NCBI RefSeq assembly: GCF_014205335.1 | Contig: NZ_JACHNH010000001.1 | Location: 4,768,501-4,832,500, forward strand | Reading direction: 5' to 3' | Source: Amorphoplanes digitatis | Lineage (GTDB): Bacteria; Actinomycetota; Actinomycetes; Mycobacteriales; Micromonosporaceae | DNA: 64,000 nucleotides | Shown here: piece after piece, positions 17,608 through 25,484 of the stretch | Layout: every line of letters begins with the position of its first letter | How positions within the stretch are numbered: the stretch's first letter is position 1 | Translations under genes and position numbers: made by a program | The notes under the pieces: model-generated | What the model saw: the letters and a program-made list of their open reading frames with translations, nothing else | Database searches by the model: none | Told to the model about the DNA's origin: nothing

Positions 17608-18053
17608 GGCGCCGCGACCAGCCGCGCGACGTACTCACCGAGCCGGGGCACGAAGGTGTCCCAGCCGGAGACGTGGTCGTCGTGTACCTCCTTCAGCTTC
17701 GCGGCCTCCCAGCCCATCTCCCGGAACCCGGTCTCGGTGAGCCGGATCCTGGTGCCCGCGCCCGCCGGGGTGAGCTCGAACGTGACAAGCAGCGAGTCGG
17801 CGGAGTCGAGCCGGCCGTCGGCGTGGCACCAGCGGAACGAGAACCGCCGGGGCGGCTCGGCGTCCACCACGACCATCGGGGCGACGTGCGCCCGGTCGCC
17901 CCAGGCGAGCTCGCCGACCGCGCCGGGCGCCGCCTCGAACTCGGCCTCGTCGGCCCACCACTGTGAGATGTGCTCGGGGGTGCTGACGACCTCGAAGACC
18001 ACCTCAGGCGGGGCGTCGACGTGGATCTCGCGTTCGATGCTGCCGTATTCCAT
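17604..18053 (-). CDS. SRPBCC (AHSA1-type) domain protein
   Basis: The 149-residue protein (MEYGSIEREIHVDAPPEVVF) is a single START-like domain with SQWWADEAEFE near residue 34 and a C-terminal helix containing GWDTFVPRLGEYV. The fold forms a hydrophobic cavity. Many AHSA1-like bacterial proteins are encoded with an ArsR regulator, as here, and their ligands are unknown. I chose the ATG at 18053 because GAGGAAG lies about 10 bases upstream. An in-frame ATG at 18092 would place one operator box inside the coding region. Confidence 0.85.
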   Translation of the reverse strand: MEYGSIEREIHVDAPPEVVFEVVSTPEHISQWWADEAEFEAAPGAVGELAWGDRAHVAPMVVVDAEPPRRFSFRWCHADGRLDSADSLLVTFELTPAGAGTRIRLTETGFREMGWEAAKLKEVHDDHVSGWDTFVPRLGEYVARLVAAP

Positions 18054-18075
18054 GCTCGCCACGCTTCCTCGATAT

Positions 18076-18090
18076 GCAACGTCTGGTTGC
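18076..18090. promoter_or_regulatory. Inverted repeat GCAAC-N5-GTTGC, copy 1
   Basis: GCAAC and GTTGC flank a 5-base spacer, 22 bases upstream of the AHSA1-like start codon. An identical pair of arms recurs 45 bp further upstream. This is a probable binding site for the ArsR protein of the operon, placed to cover the promoter. Confidence 0.7.
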
Positions 18091-18120
18091 ACATCAAGCT
18101 AGCCGACCACCCGCGTCAAC

Positions 18121-18135
18121 GCAACCATTGGTTGC
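18121..18135. promoter_or_regulatory. Inverted repeat GCAAC-N5-GTTGC, copy 2
   Basis: GCAACCATTGGTTGC repeats the arms of copy 1 with better symmetry (6-bp arms around a 3-bp centre). It ends 1 base before the stop codon of the TetR gene. Centre-to-centre distance to copy 1 is 45 bp, about four helical turns, so two dimers could bind on the same face. Confidence 0.7.
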
Positions 18136-18136
18136 G

Positions 18137-18721
18137 CTAGGCCGGACCGAAGATCAGGTCCAGGTGCGCGTCAAGCGCGCGCAGCGCCACCTCGGGCGTG
18201 AAGTGTCCGCCGAGCAGATAGACGCCGAGCCCCTCCATCGTGGCGAGCAGCCCGGCCGCGGCGGCCTCCGGGTCCTTCGCCTCGCCGCCGGCCCGGACCA
18301 GGCCGGTCACGAAGCCGAACAGCTCCCGGGTCTGCTCGCGCAGCGGGCCCCCGGCCTCGACCCGGACCGACGTGTACGCCAGGAAGGCGAGCGCGACCCG
18401 CCCGTACGCCCGGCTCTCGTCGTCCAGCGGCAGCACCCCGGCGAGGAGGGTGCGCAGCAGCAGGCGCGGGCCCGGGTCCGCGCCGAGGTGGCCCATCCGC
18501 TCGGTGATCCGGGCCTGCTGGCGCTCCTGCACGACCGCCATGGCGAACGTCATCATCTCGCCCTTGGTGCGGAAGTAGTGCTGCACCATGCCCGTCGACA
18601 CCTCGGCGGCGGCCGCGACGTGCCGCAGGCTGACCCCCTCCAGGCCCTGCTCGGCGGCGACCCGGAACAGCGCGTCCGCGATCAGGGTGCGCCGGGCCCG
18701 ATGGTCGACCTGCTTCGGCAT
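18137..18721 (-). CDS. TetR-family transcriptional regulator
   Basis: The 194-residue protein has an N-terminal TetR helix-turn-helix (LIADALFRVAAEQGLEGVSL, then VAAAAEVSTGMVQHYFRTKG). The C-terminal domain resembles BetI-type (TetR_C_6) regulators, with LRTLLAGVLPLD and a GLLATMEGLGVYLL helix. It probably represses a gene controlled by a small ligand. The closest candidate is the aldo-keto reductase 29 bases upstream on the same strand, but no operator could be recognised. The start is the ATG at 18721. Confidence 0.87.
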   Translation of the reverse strand: MPKQVDHRARRTLIADALFRVAAEQGLEGVSLRHVAAAAEVSTGMVQHYFRTKGEMMTFAMAVVQERQQARITERMGHLGADPGPRLLLRTLLAGVLPLDDESRAYGRVALAFLAYTSVRVEAGGPLREQTRELFGFVTGLVRAGGEAKDPEAAAAGLLATMEGLGVYLLGGHFTPEVALRALDAHLDLIFGPA

Positions 18722-18750
18722 ACGGACATGATTTCACGCCCCCACCCGGA

Positions 18751-19806
18751 TCAGTCCCGGATGTGCGGGCCCAGCAGCGTCAGGTCCGCAGGCGAGAGCC
18801 GGTCGCGGGCGGTCTTCGCCTGATGCCAGTACGGGTACAGCAGCGGCGGCGCGCTCGCCTCGTCCAGCCGCGCCCGCTCCTGCGCGGACAGCGTCAGGTC
18901 GGCCGCCGCCAGGTTGTCGGCGAGCTGCTCACCGGTCCGCGCCCCGATCACCAGCGAGGTGACGGCCGGCCGGCCCAGCAGGTAGGCAAGTGCCACCTGG
19001 GCCGGCGAGACGCCCCGGTCGGCGCCGATCGACACCAGCACGTCCACCGTGTCGTAGAGCCGCTCCGGATCGTACACGGGCGGCTCGTTCCACTCGGTGA
19101 GCTGGCGCGAACCGCCGGACGGCCGCGCGTCGCGCCGGTAGCGGCCGGCGAGCAGTCCTCCGGCGAGCGGGCTCCACACCAGCACGCCGAGTCCCTGGTC
19201 GACGGCGGCCGGGATCAGCTCGTACTCGGCGTCGCGGGCCTGCAACGAGTAGTAGATCTGCTGGCTGACGAAGCGCGGCAGCCCGATGCGGTCAGCGGTG
19301 CCGAGCGCCTTCATCAGCTGCCAGCCGGCGTAGTTGGACGCGCCGACGTAGCGGACCTTGCCGGAGCGCACCAGCGAGTCGAGCGCCTCGAGGGTCTCCT
19401 CGAGCGGCGTGAGCCCGTCCCACTCGTGCACCTGGTACAGGTCGATGTGGTCGGTACGCAGCCGGCGCAGGCTGGCCTCGCAGCCGGCGATGATGTGGTG
19501 CCGCGAGAGGCCGGCGTCGTTGGGCCCGTCGCCCATCGCCATCCGCACCTTCGTCGCGACGAGGACGTCGTCGCGGCGTCCCTCGAGGACCTCGCCGACG
19601 ATCTCCTCCGAGAGCCCGCCGGAGTAGACGTCGGCGGTGTCGATCAGGTTGACACCGGCGTCGAGACACTGGTCGACCTGCCGGCGGGCCTCCGCCACAT
19701 CGGTCGATCCGACGTCGGCGAAGTTGCCCTTGCCGCCGAACGTCATGGTGCCCATGGTGAGCACCGAGACACGTAGACCGGACTTGCCCAGCGCGCGATA
19801 TTCCAT
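18751..19806 (-). CDS. Aldo-keto reductase
   Basis: The 351-residue protein starts MEYRALGKSGLRVSVLTMGT and has the AKR tetrad: Asp in LIDTADVYSGG, Tyr in the same loop, Lys in VLVATKVRM and His in YQVHEWD. The GASNYAGWQL segment and the C-terminal IGARTGEQLADNL (NADPH phosphate binding) are also typical. It is a cytoplasmic NADPH-dependent carbonyl reductase close to the YajO/YhdN-like groups. The substrate is unknown. It precedes the TetR gene on the same strand. Confidence 0.9.
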   Translation of the reverse strand: MEYRALGKSGLRVSVLTMGTMTFGGKGNFADVGSTDVAEARRQVDQCLDAGVNLIDTADVYSGGLSEEIVGEVLEGRRDDVLVATKVRMAMGDGPNDAGLSRHHIIAGCEASLRRLRTDHIDLYQVHEWDGLTPLEETLEALDSLVRSGKVRYVGASNYAGWQLMKALGTADRIGLPRFVSQQIYYSLQARDAEYELIPAAVDQGLGVLVWSPLAGGLLAGRYRRDARPSGGSRQLTEWNEPPVYDPERLYDTVDVLVSIGADRGVSPAQVALAYLLGRPAVTSLVIGARTGEQLADNLAAADLTLSAQERARLDEASAPPLLYPYWHQAKTARDRLSPADLTLLGPHIRD

Positions 19807-19820
19807 ACCGCCACCCTAAG

Positions 19821-20870
19821 TCAGCGCAGGTCCGCTACGGCGGCCTCGACCTTCTTCCGCAGGTCCTCGGGCAGCGGCGTGTAGCCGACCCGGGCCGCCT
19901 GTGCCTGGCCCTCGGGGCTCACCGCGTAGCCGAGGAAGCTCCTGGTCAGCTCCTTCGCGCCCGCCTCACAGACCACCTCGTAGGTCACCAGGACGATCGG
20001 GTACGCGCCCGCGGCGGCGGTGCGGTGGTCGACGGCGAGCCGCAGATCGCGGTCGCGGCCCAGGACCTCGGCGCCGGCGACGGTCCGGGCCACGGCGTCG
20101 TCGGCCGGCGCGACGAACTCGCCAGCGCCGTTGCCGACGCGGGCCGTGGCCAGGCTGTGGAACCGCGCGTAGGACGCCTCGACATAGCCGATCGCGCCGT
20201 CGGTGCGGGCGACCGCGGTGGCGACGCCGTTGCTGCCCCGCTGCGCGCCGCCGCCCGGCGCCGGCCAGGCGCTGTCCGCGCCGAAGTCCCAGTCGCCGCC
20301 CGCGGTCGCGGCAAGGAACGCGGTGAAGTTGCCGGTCGTGCCGGAGCCGTCCCCGCGGTGCACGGTGCGGATCGTGGTCGAGGGCAGCACCGCGCCGGGG
20401 TTGTCGGCGGCGATCGCCGGATCGTCCCAGGTGGTCACCGCCCCGGCGAAGACCTTGGCGACGGTGGCCGGCGCGAGCCGCAGGTCACCCACGCCGGCGA
20501 CGTTGTACGCCAGGGCGATCGGCCCGACCACCGCCGGCAGGTGCACGGCCACCCCGGTTCCGCAGCGGGCGTCGGCGGCGGCCTGGTCGGCGGCGCTCAG
20601 CGGCGAGTCCGTACCCGCGAAGTCGGCGGTGCCGGCGATGAAGGCGCGCACGCCGGCGCCGGAGCCGGTGCTGTCGTACTCGACGGTCGCACCGGAGCAG
20701 TTGATCTGATAGTCCTTGATCCAGGCGCTGACCGCGTTGGCCTGCGCGGACGAGCCCCGCGCCCGGATCGAGCCCGCCGCGCAGTGCACGGCCTCGTCGG
20801 CGGTGACGGCCGCCGCGTCGCAGCCGGCCACCAGCCCCAGCGTCAGCACGAGCGCCAGTCGAAGCTTCAT
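19821..20870 (-). CDS. Orphan PstS-like phosphate-binding lipoprotein
   Basis: The 349-residue protein has a lipobox (LVAGC, Cys near residue 17) and PstS signatures: GSSAQANAVSAWIKDY, the phosphate-binding YDSTGSGAG and FAGTDSPLS, and HRGDGSGTTGNF. It should bind phosphate or a related oxyanion at the cell surface. No pstC, pstA, pstB or phoU lies nearby. Instead the gene follows, after 9 bases, a membrane protein gene with which it is probably co-transcribed. The ATG at 20870 has AGAGGAA just upstream. It may act as a sensor ligand carrier and not as an importer subunit. Confidence 0.88.
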   Translation of the reverse strand: MKLRLALVLTLGLVAGCDAAAVTADEAVHCAAGSIRARGSSAQANAVSAWIKDYQINCSGATVEYDSTGSGAGVRAFIAGTADFAGTDSPLSAADQAAADARCGTGVAVHLPAVVGPIALAYNVAGVGDLRLAPATVAKVFAGAVTTWDDPAIAADNPGAVLPSTTIRTVHRGDGSGTTGNFTAFLAATAGGDWDFGADSAWPAPGGGAQRGSNGVATAVARTDGAIGYVEASYARFHSLATARVGNGAGEFVAPADDAVARTVAGAEVLGRDRDLRLAVDHRTAAAGAYPIVLVTYEVVCEAGAKELTRSFLGYAVSPEGQAQAARVGYTPLPEDLRKKVEAAVADLR

Positions 20871-20879
20871 CGGTTCCTC

Positions 20880-22181
20880 TCAGCGGTACTCGGCCAGGCG
20901 CTTGCGCACCCCGAGCGGCACCAGCAGCACGACGAGCCCGGCGAGGAACACCGGGATGACCGTCCACCCGGCCAGCAGCCGCCCCGCGTCGCGCAGGGCC
21001 GCGTCGAACTCCCGCCGGCGGGCGGTGGCGATCTCGTCGACCGCGGCGTCGAAATAGGAGAAGTCGAAGGCCGCGTCGCCGCGCCGGATGCCGGTGAGCG
21101 CGTCGATCGCCGCGGCCGTCCGCCCGGACCCGGCCAGCGTGACGATCCGGTCGTGGCCGCGCCGGTACGCCAGCCACCGCTCGACCACCTGCCCGGACTG
21201 CTCGGCGCTCACGTCCGGCCCGCCCGCGGCCGCCGCCAGCCCGCCGCCCTCGACAAGCCATTGCGACTTGCGGGTGAAATCCTCGCGGTAGTACGCGAGA
21301 TTGGCGCTGACCAGGTAGCGGCTGGTGTCCGCGGCCGCGTCGTAGCTGAGCGCGCGGGCCTGCGACAGCGCCAGGTACGGCCGCAGGCTCTCGTCCCGGG
21401 CCGCGCTCAGCAGCCGCCCCTGCGAGACGAGCACCACGCCGGCCGCGGCCGTCAGGACCACGGCGAGCACGGTGGCGGCGAGCAGCGCCGGGTTGAACAC
21501 CCGGCGGAACCGGCGCGCCAGCCACACCTGGAGAATCAGCAGCAGCACGACCAGGCCGGCACCCAGCACGGCGGTCAGCGCGAGGCCGACGATCTCGGTG
21601 GTGCGCTTCCGCGCGTACGCCCGGTCGAGCCGGTCCTCGCCCGCGTCGCGCAGCCGCTCCGCGGCGGGCAGCAGATCCAGGTGCAGCACATTGGTCGCCT
21701 GGGTGTAATAGCCGAGCGCGGCCGGCGGCAGCCGCCCCGGCGGCTGCGGCGGCGCCTGCGACTGGGCGGTCAGTGCCTGCCACACCCGCTGGCGGTACAC
21801 CGCGAGATGGTGGAGCAGTTCCAGCACCACGGCCCGTTCGGCGGCGCCGGTCGCGGTGGTCAGCGAACGCTGGAGGTCGGCGTCGACCTGCCGGCTGCGA
21901 CCACGGTACGTGCCGAGCGCGTCGATCTGGCTGCCGGACAACTCGGCGGCGTCGCCGGCCAGGACCATGCGGGCGACCTGGGCGTCCATGTCACTGAGCG
22001 CGAAGTAGAGGTCCGCGGCGGTCGCCGCCTGCGGCGCGGCCTCGCCGCCGATGACCCGCACCTGCCCCTGTATCCGGGCCATCATCGCGCTGGTCGTGGC
22101 GAGCAGCGCCACGGCGGTGACGATCACCGCAAAGGACCACAACCGCAGCCGTGCGGGTGTTTCATTTGATACCACTGACAC
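20880..22181 (-). CDS. Membrane protein with extracytoplasmic helical domains, PstS partner
   Basis: The protein of about 433 residues has hydrophobic segments near the N-terminus (WSFAVIVTAVALLATT), in the middle (VGLALTAVLGAGLVVLLLIL and LAATVLAVVLTAAAGVVLV) and at the C-terminus (WTVIPVFLAGLVVLLVPLG). They separate two helix-rich regions, each with Y/W-rich heptad-like segments such as ALSYDAAADTSRYLVSANLA. The layout resembles two sensor-like four-helix domains without an output domain. I do not recognise a named family. Start choice is uncertain: the GTG at 22181 gives a short N-terminus before the first span but has no clear ribosome binding site, and the frame is open to 22355. The start region lies inside a duplicated element. 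Confidence 0.65.
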   Translation of the reverse strand: MSVVSNETPARLRLWSFAVIVTAVALLATTSAMMARIQGQVRVIGGEAAPQAATAADLYFALSDMDAQVARMVLAGDAAELSGSQIDALGTYRGRSRQVDADLQRSLTTATGAAERAVVLELLHHLAVYRQRVWQALTAQSQAPPQPPGRLPPAALGYYTQATNVLHLDLLPAAERLRDAGEDRLDRAYARKRTTEIVGLALTAVLGAGLVVLLLILQVWLARRFRRVFNPALLAATVLAVVLTAAAGVVLVSQGRLLSAARDESLRPYLALSQARALSYDAAADTSRYLVSANLAYYREDFTRKSQWLVEGGGLAAAAGGPDVSAEQSGQVVERWLAYRRGHDRIVTLAGSGRTAAAIDALTGIRRGDAAFDFSYFDAAVDEIATARRREFDAALRDAGRLLAGWTVIPVFLAGLVVLLVPLGVRKRLAEYR

Positions 22182-22282
22182 GAGGCCAAGGTAATTCACC
22201 GCCGCAATTACCGAGCAATTTAAATATTCAACTTCTGTTTTCCCCGACTTCACCCGGCCGAGCAGTTCCGGCAATGGCTTTA
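22131..22282. repeat. Copy A of an imperfect direct repeat
   Basis: About 80 bases (22160-22240) match 27260-27340 in the same orientation with single-base indels. Shared runs include ACGAGGCCAAG, TAATTCA, GCAATT and ATATTCAAC. Weaker similarity extends on both sides, including AAAGGACCA at the left. Read on the minus strand, copy A covers the presumed promoter, start and first codons of the membrane protein gene. It is more AT-rich than its surroundings. Confidence 0.7.
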
Positions 22283-22327
22283 CCCTCCGCACTGGACGCT
22301 TCGAGGTGCGTCTGTTCCGATTGTCGG

Positions 22328-22555
22328 ATGCGATTCGACGTCGACACGAAGGCATCGCCCGAGCAGGTGCGCCGGGCCTTCACGGACTTCACCGAGCGCA
22401 GGCCCCGAATCTGGAACCGCACGCTCGACCCGAAGACCTACGAACTACGGCAGCAGGGCGACGGCTGGGCGGTCGCCCGGGAGAGCAGTCCCGGTTCACC
22501 GTTCTGGGTCGTCGCCCTCGTCGTGGGCTTGCGCGCAGCATTCGCAGAGGCGTAG
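22328..22555 (+). pseudogene. Truncated SRPBCC/polyketide-cyclase-like gene
   Basis: From an ATG at 22328 the frame reads MRFDVDTKASPEQVRRAFTD, then FTERRPRIW and WAVARESSPGSPFWVV. This is the N-terminal half of the actinobacterial SRPBCC proteins that open with ASPE-V-AL-DFTERRP. After about 62 residues the family resemblance stops, and 13 unrelated codons lead to a stop at 22555. Full-length relatives have about 140-150 residues. The break falls where the frame enters the oppositely oriented Cys-rich ORF, so an insertion or deletion junction lies near 22510. Confidence 0.6.
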
Positions 22556-22651
22556 TTCGTCGGCACCGTTGCGAGCGAGATGGGTGGCCTCGTTCCACGG
22601 GCAGCCTTGACAGCCGGACACGATGTGGCGCGCCTGCTGCTCGGGTGTCAT
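22496..22651 (-). CDS. Small Cys-rich (zinc-ribbon-like) protein, 51 residues
   Basis: The minus strand encodes 51 residues starting MTPEQQARHIVSGCQGCPWN and ending with CECCAQAHDEGDDPER. Two cysteine clusters (CxxC at 14-17 and CECC at 38-41) are 21 residues apart, suggesting a metal-binding ribbon. A ribosome binding site GGAGAGG is placed seven bases before the ATG at 22651, and third codon positions are about three-quarters G or C, which supports translation. The C-terminal codons overlap the broken SRPBCC frame. No family is recognised. Such small proteins are common in integrated elements, but no integrase is present here. Confidence 0.55.
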   Translation of the reverse strand: MTPEQQARHIVSGCQGCPWNEATHLARNGADELRLCECCAQAHDEGDDPER

Positions 22652-22869
22652 GCCACAGCCTCTCCGTCAATGGGAAGTGCCTTCCCCTCTGGGATGATCT
22701 GGCCTATCGCCGAGACAACCGGGTTATCCAGTACGTGCAGCGACAACCGACCTCGTCACCGCGTTCGACCGACTCACCGCGCTACCCGACCACGCGCCGG
22801 GCCACCACCGTGGCGAGACGCTCACGAAAGCGAGAGACCGAGGCTAGCGCGCCACGGGGAACTCGGAGA
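22652..22869. other. Gene-poor interval with no assignable feature
   Basis: This 218-base stretch lies upstream of the Cys-rich ORF and downstream of the beta-propeller gene. It must hold the promoter of the small ORF. A plus-strand frame (22707-22847) without a start codon reads VTAFDRLTALPDHAPGHHRG before a stop, with coding-like composition. It may be a gene relic, but I cannot assign it. Confidence 0.3.
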
Positions 22870-24183
22870 TCAGCCGAGGTCCGTGACGGCCAGCCGGTTG
22901 TCCTCGGTGACGCAGGTCAGCAGGTCGCCCTCGTTGCGGCAGGTCTGTGCCGGCGCGACCGTGCCGCGCAGGACGACCTCGCCGGTCACCGGGTCGAGGC
23001 TGCTGACCGAGGTACGCCCGGGTGGTCGCAGGGTGGCCGCGATCAGGTACGTCAGGCGGCCCCGCGAGTCCCACACCGGCACGCCGCGATCCAGCTCGGC
23101 GAGGCGCCGCCCGGTGGTCGCGTCCAGGACGGTGCGCCGGGCACCATTCCCGTCCTCGGCCAGCAGGTGGCCGCCGGCCAGCGGGTAGACGCCCGCGGTA
23201 CCGGAGAGCCGCCACAGGCGCGCGCCGGTCGCCCGGTCGTGGCCGGAGACCGACTCCCCGTCGCCGATGCACACCACCGGCCCGCAGCCGAACGAGCCGC
23301 CCGGCGGCTGCTCGACGGTCCACAGCCGCCGCAGCGTGTCGATGTCGTATGCGGTGACCGTGGTCCGGCCCCGCACCGTCTGATCCCGGTAGAGCTGCCG
23401 GCCCTCCACGGTGACGGCCGAATCATCCCCCGCCCGCGGCAGCGTTCCGGTCGCGATGACGGAGCCGTCGGCCGGCGCGATCACCTCGGCCCGGCCCTCC
23501 GCGGTGACGGTGACCAGGCGGTCGGGCCGGACGCCGGGGGTCGTGTCGGTCGCCCAGGAGACCACGCCGGTGCGATCCCGCGTCCACACCGTGCCGCCGT
23601 CGCGCAGGCGCACCAGGCGGATCCGGCGCGACCGCTCGCCGGCCTCGTCCCACTCCAGCAGCAGGGCGTGGTCGTCGACGACGGTCATTAACTCACCGGG
23701 CCCGCGCCAGAGCTGCCGGCCGGTCGCCGTGTCGACAGCGACCGTCTCCCGGCTGAACTCCCGGTAGGACGGGGTGCCGCCCGGCTCCACACGGTTGATC
23801 ACGGTGATACCCGCCCGCATCAGCACCGTGCCGGCCCCGACGCCGGCCGGCCCGGAGGTGTCGTCGACCGCGGTCGACCAGCGCACCGCGCCGGTCCGGG
23901 CGTCGTGGGCGGTGAGCCGGTGGCCGGCGGAATGATCGAGTACGAGGATGTCGTCGCCGGAGAGCAGGTACGCATCGGCCTCCAGGGCGAACGGGACGTC
24001 CCAGAGCTGGACCGGTCCCCGCGGATCGGGGCGCGCCGAGCCCGTCACCGTGAGCACGCAGCACACCGCGACGACCGCTACCAGCCACCTCCGCCACTCG
24101 CGCCGGCGGAACGGGCGCGGCCGGAAGGCGGCCGGCGGGTCGTCACCCTCGTGATCGACCCGTCCAAGATCGATGACGGTCAT
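22870..24183 (-). CDS. Membrane-anchored PQQ-like beta-propeller protein
   Basis: The 437-residue protein has a short Arg-rich cytoplasmic N-terminus, one membrane span (WLVAVVAVCCVLTVTG, about residues 33-49), and an extracytoplasmic domain of repeated PQQ-type blades. Visible blade motifs are HDARTGAVRWS, DTATGRQLWRG, YDIDTLRRLWTV, HDRATGARLWRL and LDPVTGEVVLRG. Such BamB-like propellers bind partners or cofactors. The enzyme residues of quinoprotein dehydrogenases are not evident. Two Cys pairs (CGPVVC and CRNEGDLLTC) may form disulfides. It starts 18 bases after the aminotransferase gene and is probably co-transcribed with it. Confidence 0.82.
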   Translation of the reverse strand: MTVIDLGRVDHEGDDPPAAFRPRPFRRREWRRWLVAVVAVCCVLTVTGSARPDPRGPVQLWDVPFALEADAYLLSGDDILVLDHSAGHRLTAHDARTGAVRWSTAVDDTSGPAGVGAGTVLMRAGITVINRVEPGGTPSYREFSRETVAVDTATGRQLWRGPGELMTVVDDHALLLEWDEAGERSRRIRLVRLRDGGTVWTRDRTGVVSWATDTTPGVRPDRLVTVTAEGRAEVIAPADGSVIATGTLPRAGDDSAVTVEGRQLYRDQTVRGRTTVTAYDIDTLRRLWTVEQPPGGSFGCGPVVCIGDGESVSGHDRATGARLWRLSGTAGVYPLAGGHLLAEDGNGARRTVLDATTGRRLAELDRGVPVWDSRGRLTYLIAATLRPPGRTSVSSLDPVTGEVVLRGTVAPAQTCRNEGDLLTCVTEDNRLAVTDLG

Positions 24184-24201
24184 GCGGGCAGCGTAGAGCT
24201 C

Positions 24202-25371
24202 TCAGTGGAGCCTGACGGCACCGAGCAGGCGTTCGATCGCCTCGTCGACGGTGGCACGGGAGCAGCCGAGATTCACCCGCATGTAGCCGTGGCCCTCGGC
24301 GCCGAACTTCTGGCCCTTGTCGAGCCAGAGCCGTGCCTCGGTGAGCATGAACTCATCGAGGGACTCGGCGTCCATGCCGAGGCCGCGGCAGTCCATCCAG
24401 GCGAGGTAGAGCGAGTCGGCCGGCAGTACCCGTACCCGTGAGGTCGCGCCGTTGATCCGGTCCGCGAAATGGGCGTGGTTGTCGCGCAGGTAGCGGAGCA
24501 GCGCCTCCAGCCAGGGCTCGCCGTGCGTGTAGGCCGCCTCGGCGGCGACCATGCCCAGGATGTTGACCACCGGGAACACGTTGCGGTCGTACTGCCGGGC
24601 GAGCTCCTCACGGAGCCGGCGGTCCGGCACGAAGACGTTCGCGCTCTGCAGGCCGGGAAGGTTGAAGGTCTTGCTCGGTGCGGTGCAGGTGATGCTGTTG
24701 CGGGCGAACCGCTCGCCGAGCGAGGCGAACGGAATGTGCCGCCTGGCCCGGTTGATGATCAGATCCTGGTGTATCTCGTCGGAGACGACGAGCACGCCGT
24801 GCCGGGCGCAGATCTCGCCCATCGTGGTCAGTTCCTCGGCCGACCAGACGTTGCCGGTCGGGTTGTGCGGGTGGCTGAGGATGAACACCTTGGTATCGGG
24901 CCGGATGGCGGCTTCGAACGTCCGCGGGTCGAACCGGTAGCCGTCCCCGTCGCGCACCAGCGGCGCGTAGGCCAGGAAGCGGCCGTTGAGCCGGACGTCG
25001 TCGTGGAAGTGGGCGTACACCGGCGGCTGGATCAGGATCGAGTCGCCCGGCGCGGAGAACGCCTGAACCACGGTCTTGAGCGTGGTGATGACGCCCGAGG
25101 TCTGTAGCACCCAGTCACGCGGAACCTCCCAGCCGAAGCGTCTCGCCTGCCAGCCGGTGACGGCGTCGAGGTAGCTCCCGGTCGCGCCCGCGGGATAGCC
25201 GAAGACGCCGTGATCAACGGCCCGGTGCAGGGCCTCGATCACCGCCGGCGGCGCCTTGAAGTCGGTGTCGGCCACCCACATCGGCAGCGGGTCGCCCGCG
25301 CCCGTCCACGACCACTTCATGGAGTTGGTGTTCGTCCGGTCAACGACCTCATCGAACAGCGCGTCAGCCAT
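24202..25371 (-). CDS. MalY/PatB-family PLP-dependent aminotransferase (cystathionine beta-lyase-like)
   Basis: The 389-residue fold-type I enzyme has the MalY/PatB N-terminus (NSMKWSWTGAGDPLPMWVAD). It also has the PLP-contact Asn in SHPHNPTGNVW, the Asp in VVSDEIHQDL, and the PLP lysine in APSKTFNLPGL (Lys near residue 235). The C-terminal Arg motif GYMRVNLGCSR binds the substrate carboxylate. Family members cleave the C-S bond of cystathionine or cysteine conjugates. In some bacteria they also regulate sugar operons. The start is the ATG at 25371, and the gene is divergent from a methyltransferase. Confidence 0.92.
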   Translation of the reverse strand: MADALFDEVVDRTNTNSMKWSWTGAGDPLPMWVADTDFKAPPAVIEALHRAVDHGVFGYPAGATGSYLDAVTGWQARRFGWEVPRDWVLQTSGVITTLKTVVQAFSAPGDSILIQPPVYAHFHDDVRLNGRFLAYAPLVRDGDGYRFDPRTFEAAIRPDTKVFILSHPHNPTGNVWSAEELTTMGEICARHGVLVVSDEIHQDLIINRARRHIPFASLGERFARNSITCTAPSKTFNLPGLQSANVFVPDRRLREELARQYDRNVFPVVNILGMVAAEAAYTHGEPWLEALLRYLRDNHAHFADRINGATSRVRVLPADSLYLAWMDCRGLGMDAESLDEFMLTEARLWLDKGQKFGAEGHGYMRVNLGCSRATVDEAIERLLGAVRLH

Positions 25372-25484
25372 GCGAAGAGGCTATGAGCAAGGACCGGCCC
25401 CTGATCGTCGTATGCGCATCTGACGGCGTTTGCCGGCGCTCCGGCGCGTCATGGTGCGGAACCACGGTCCGGGGAGGTGACCAT

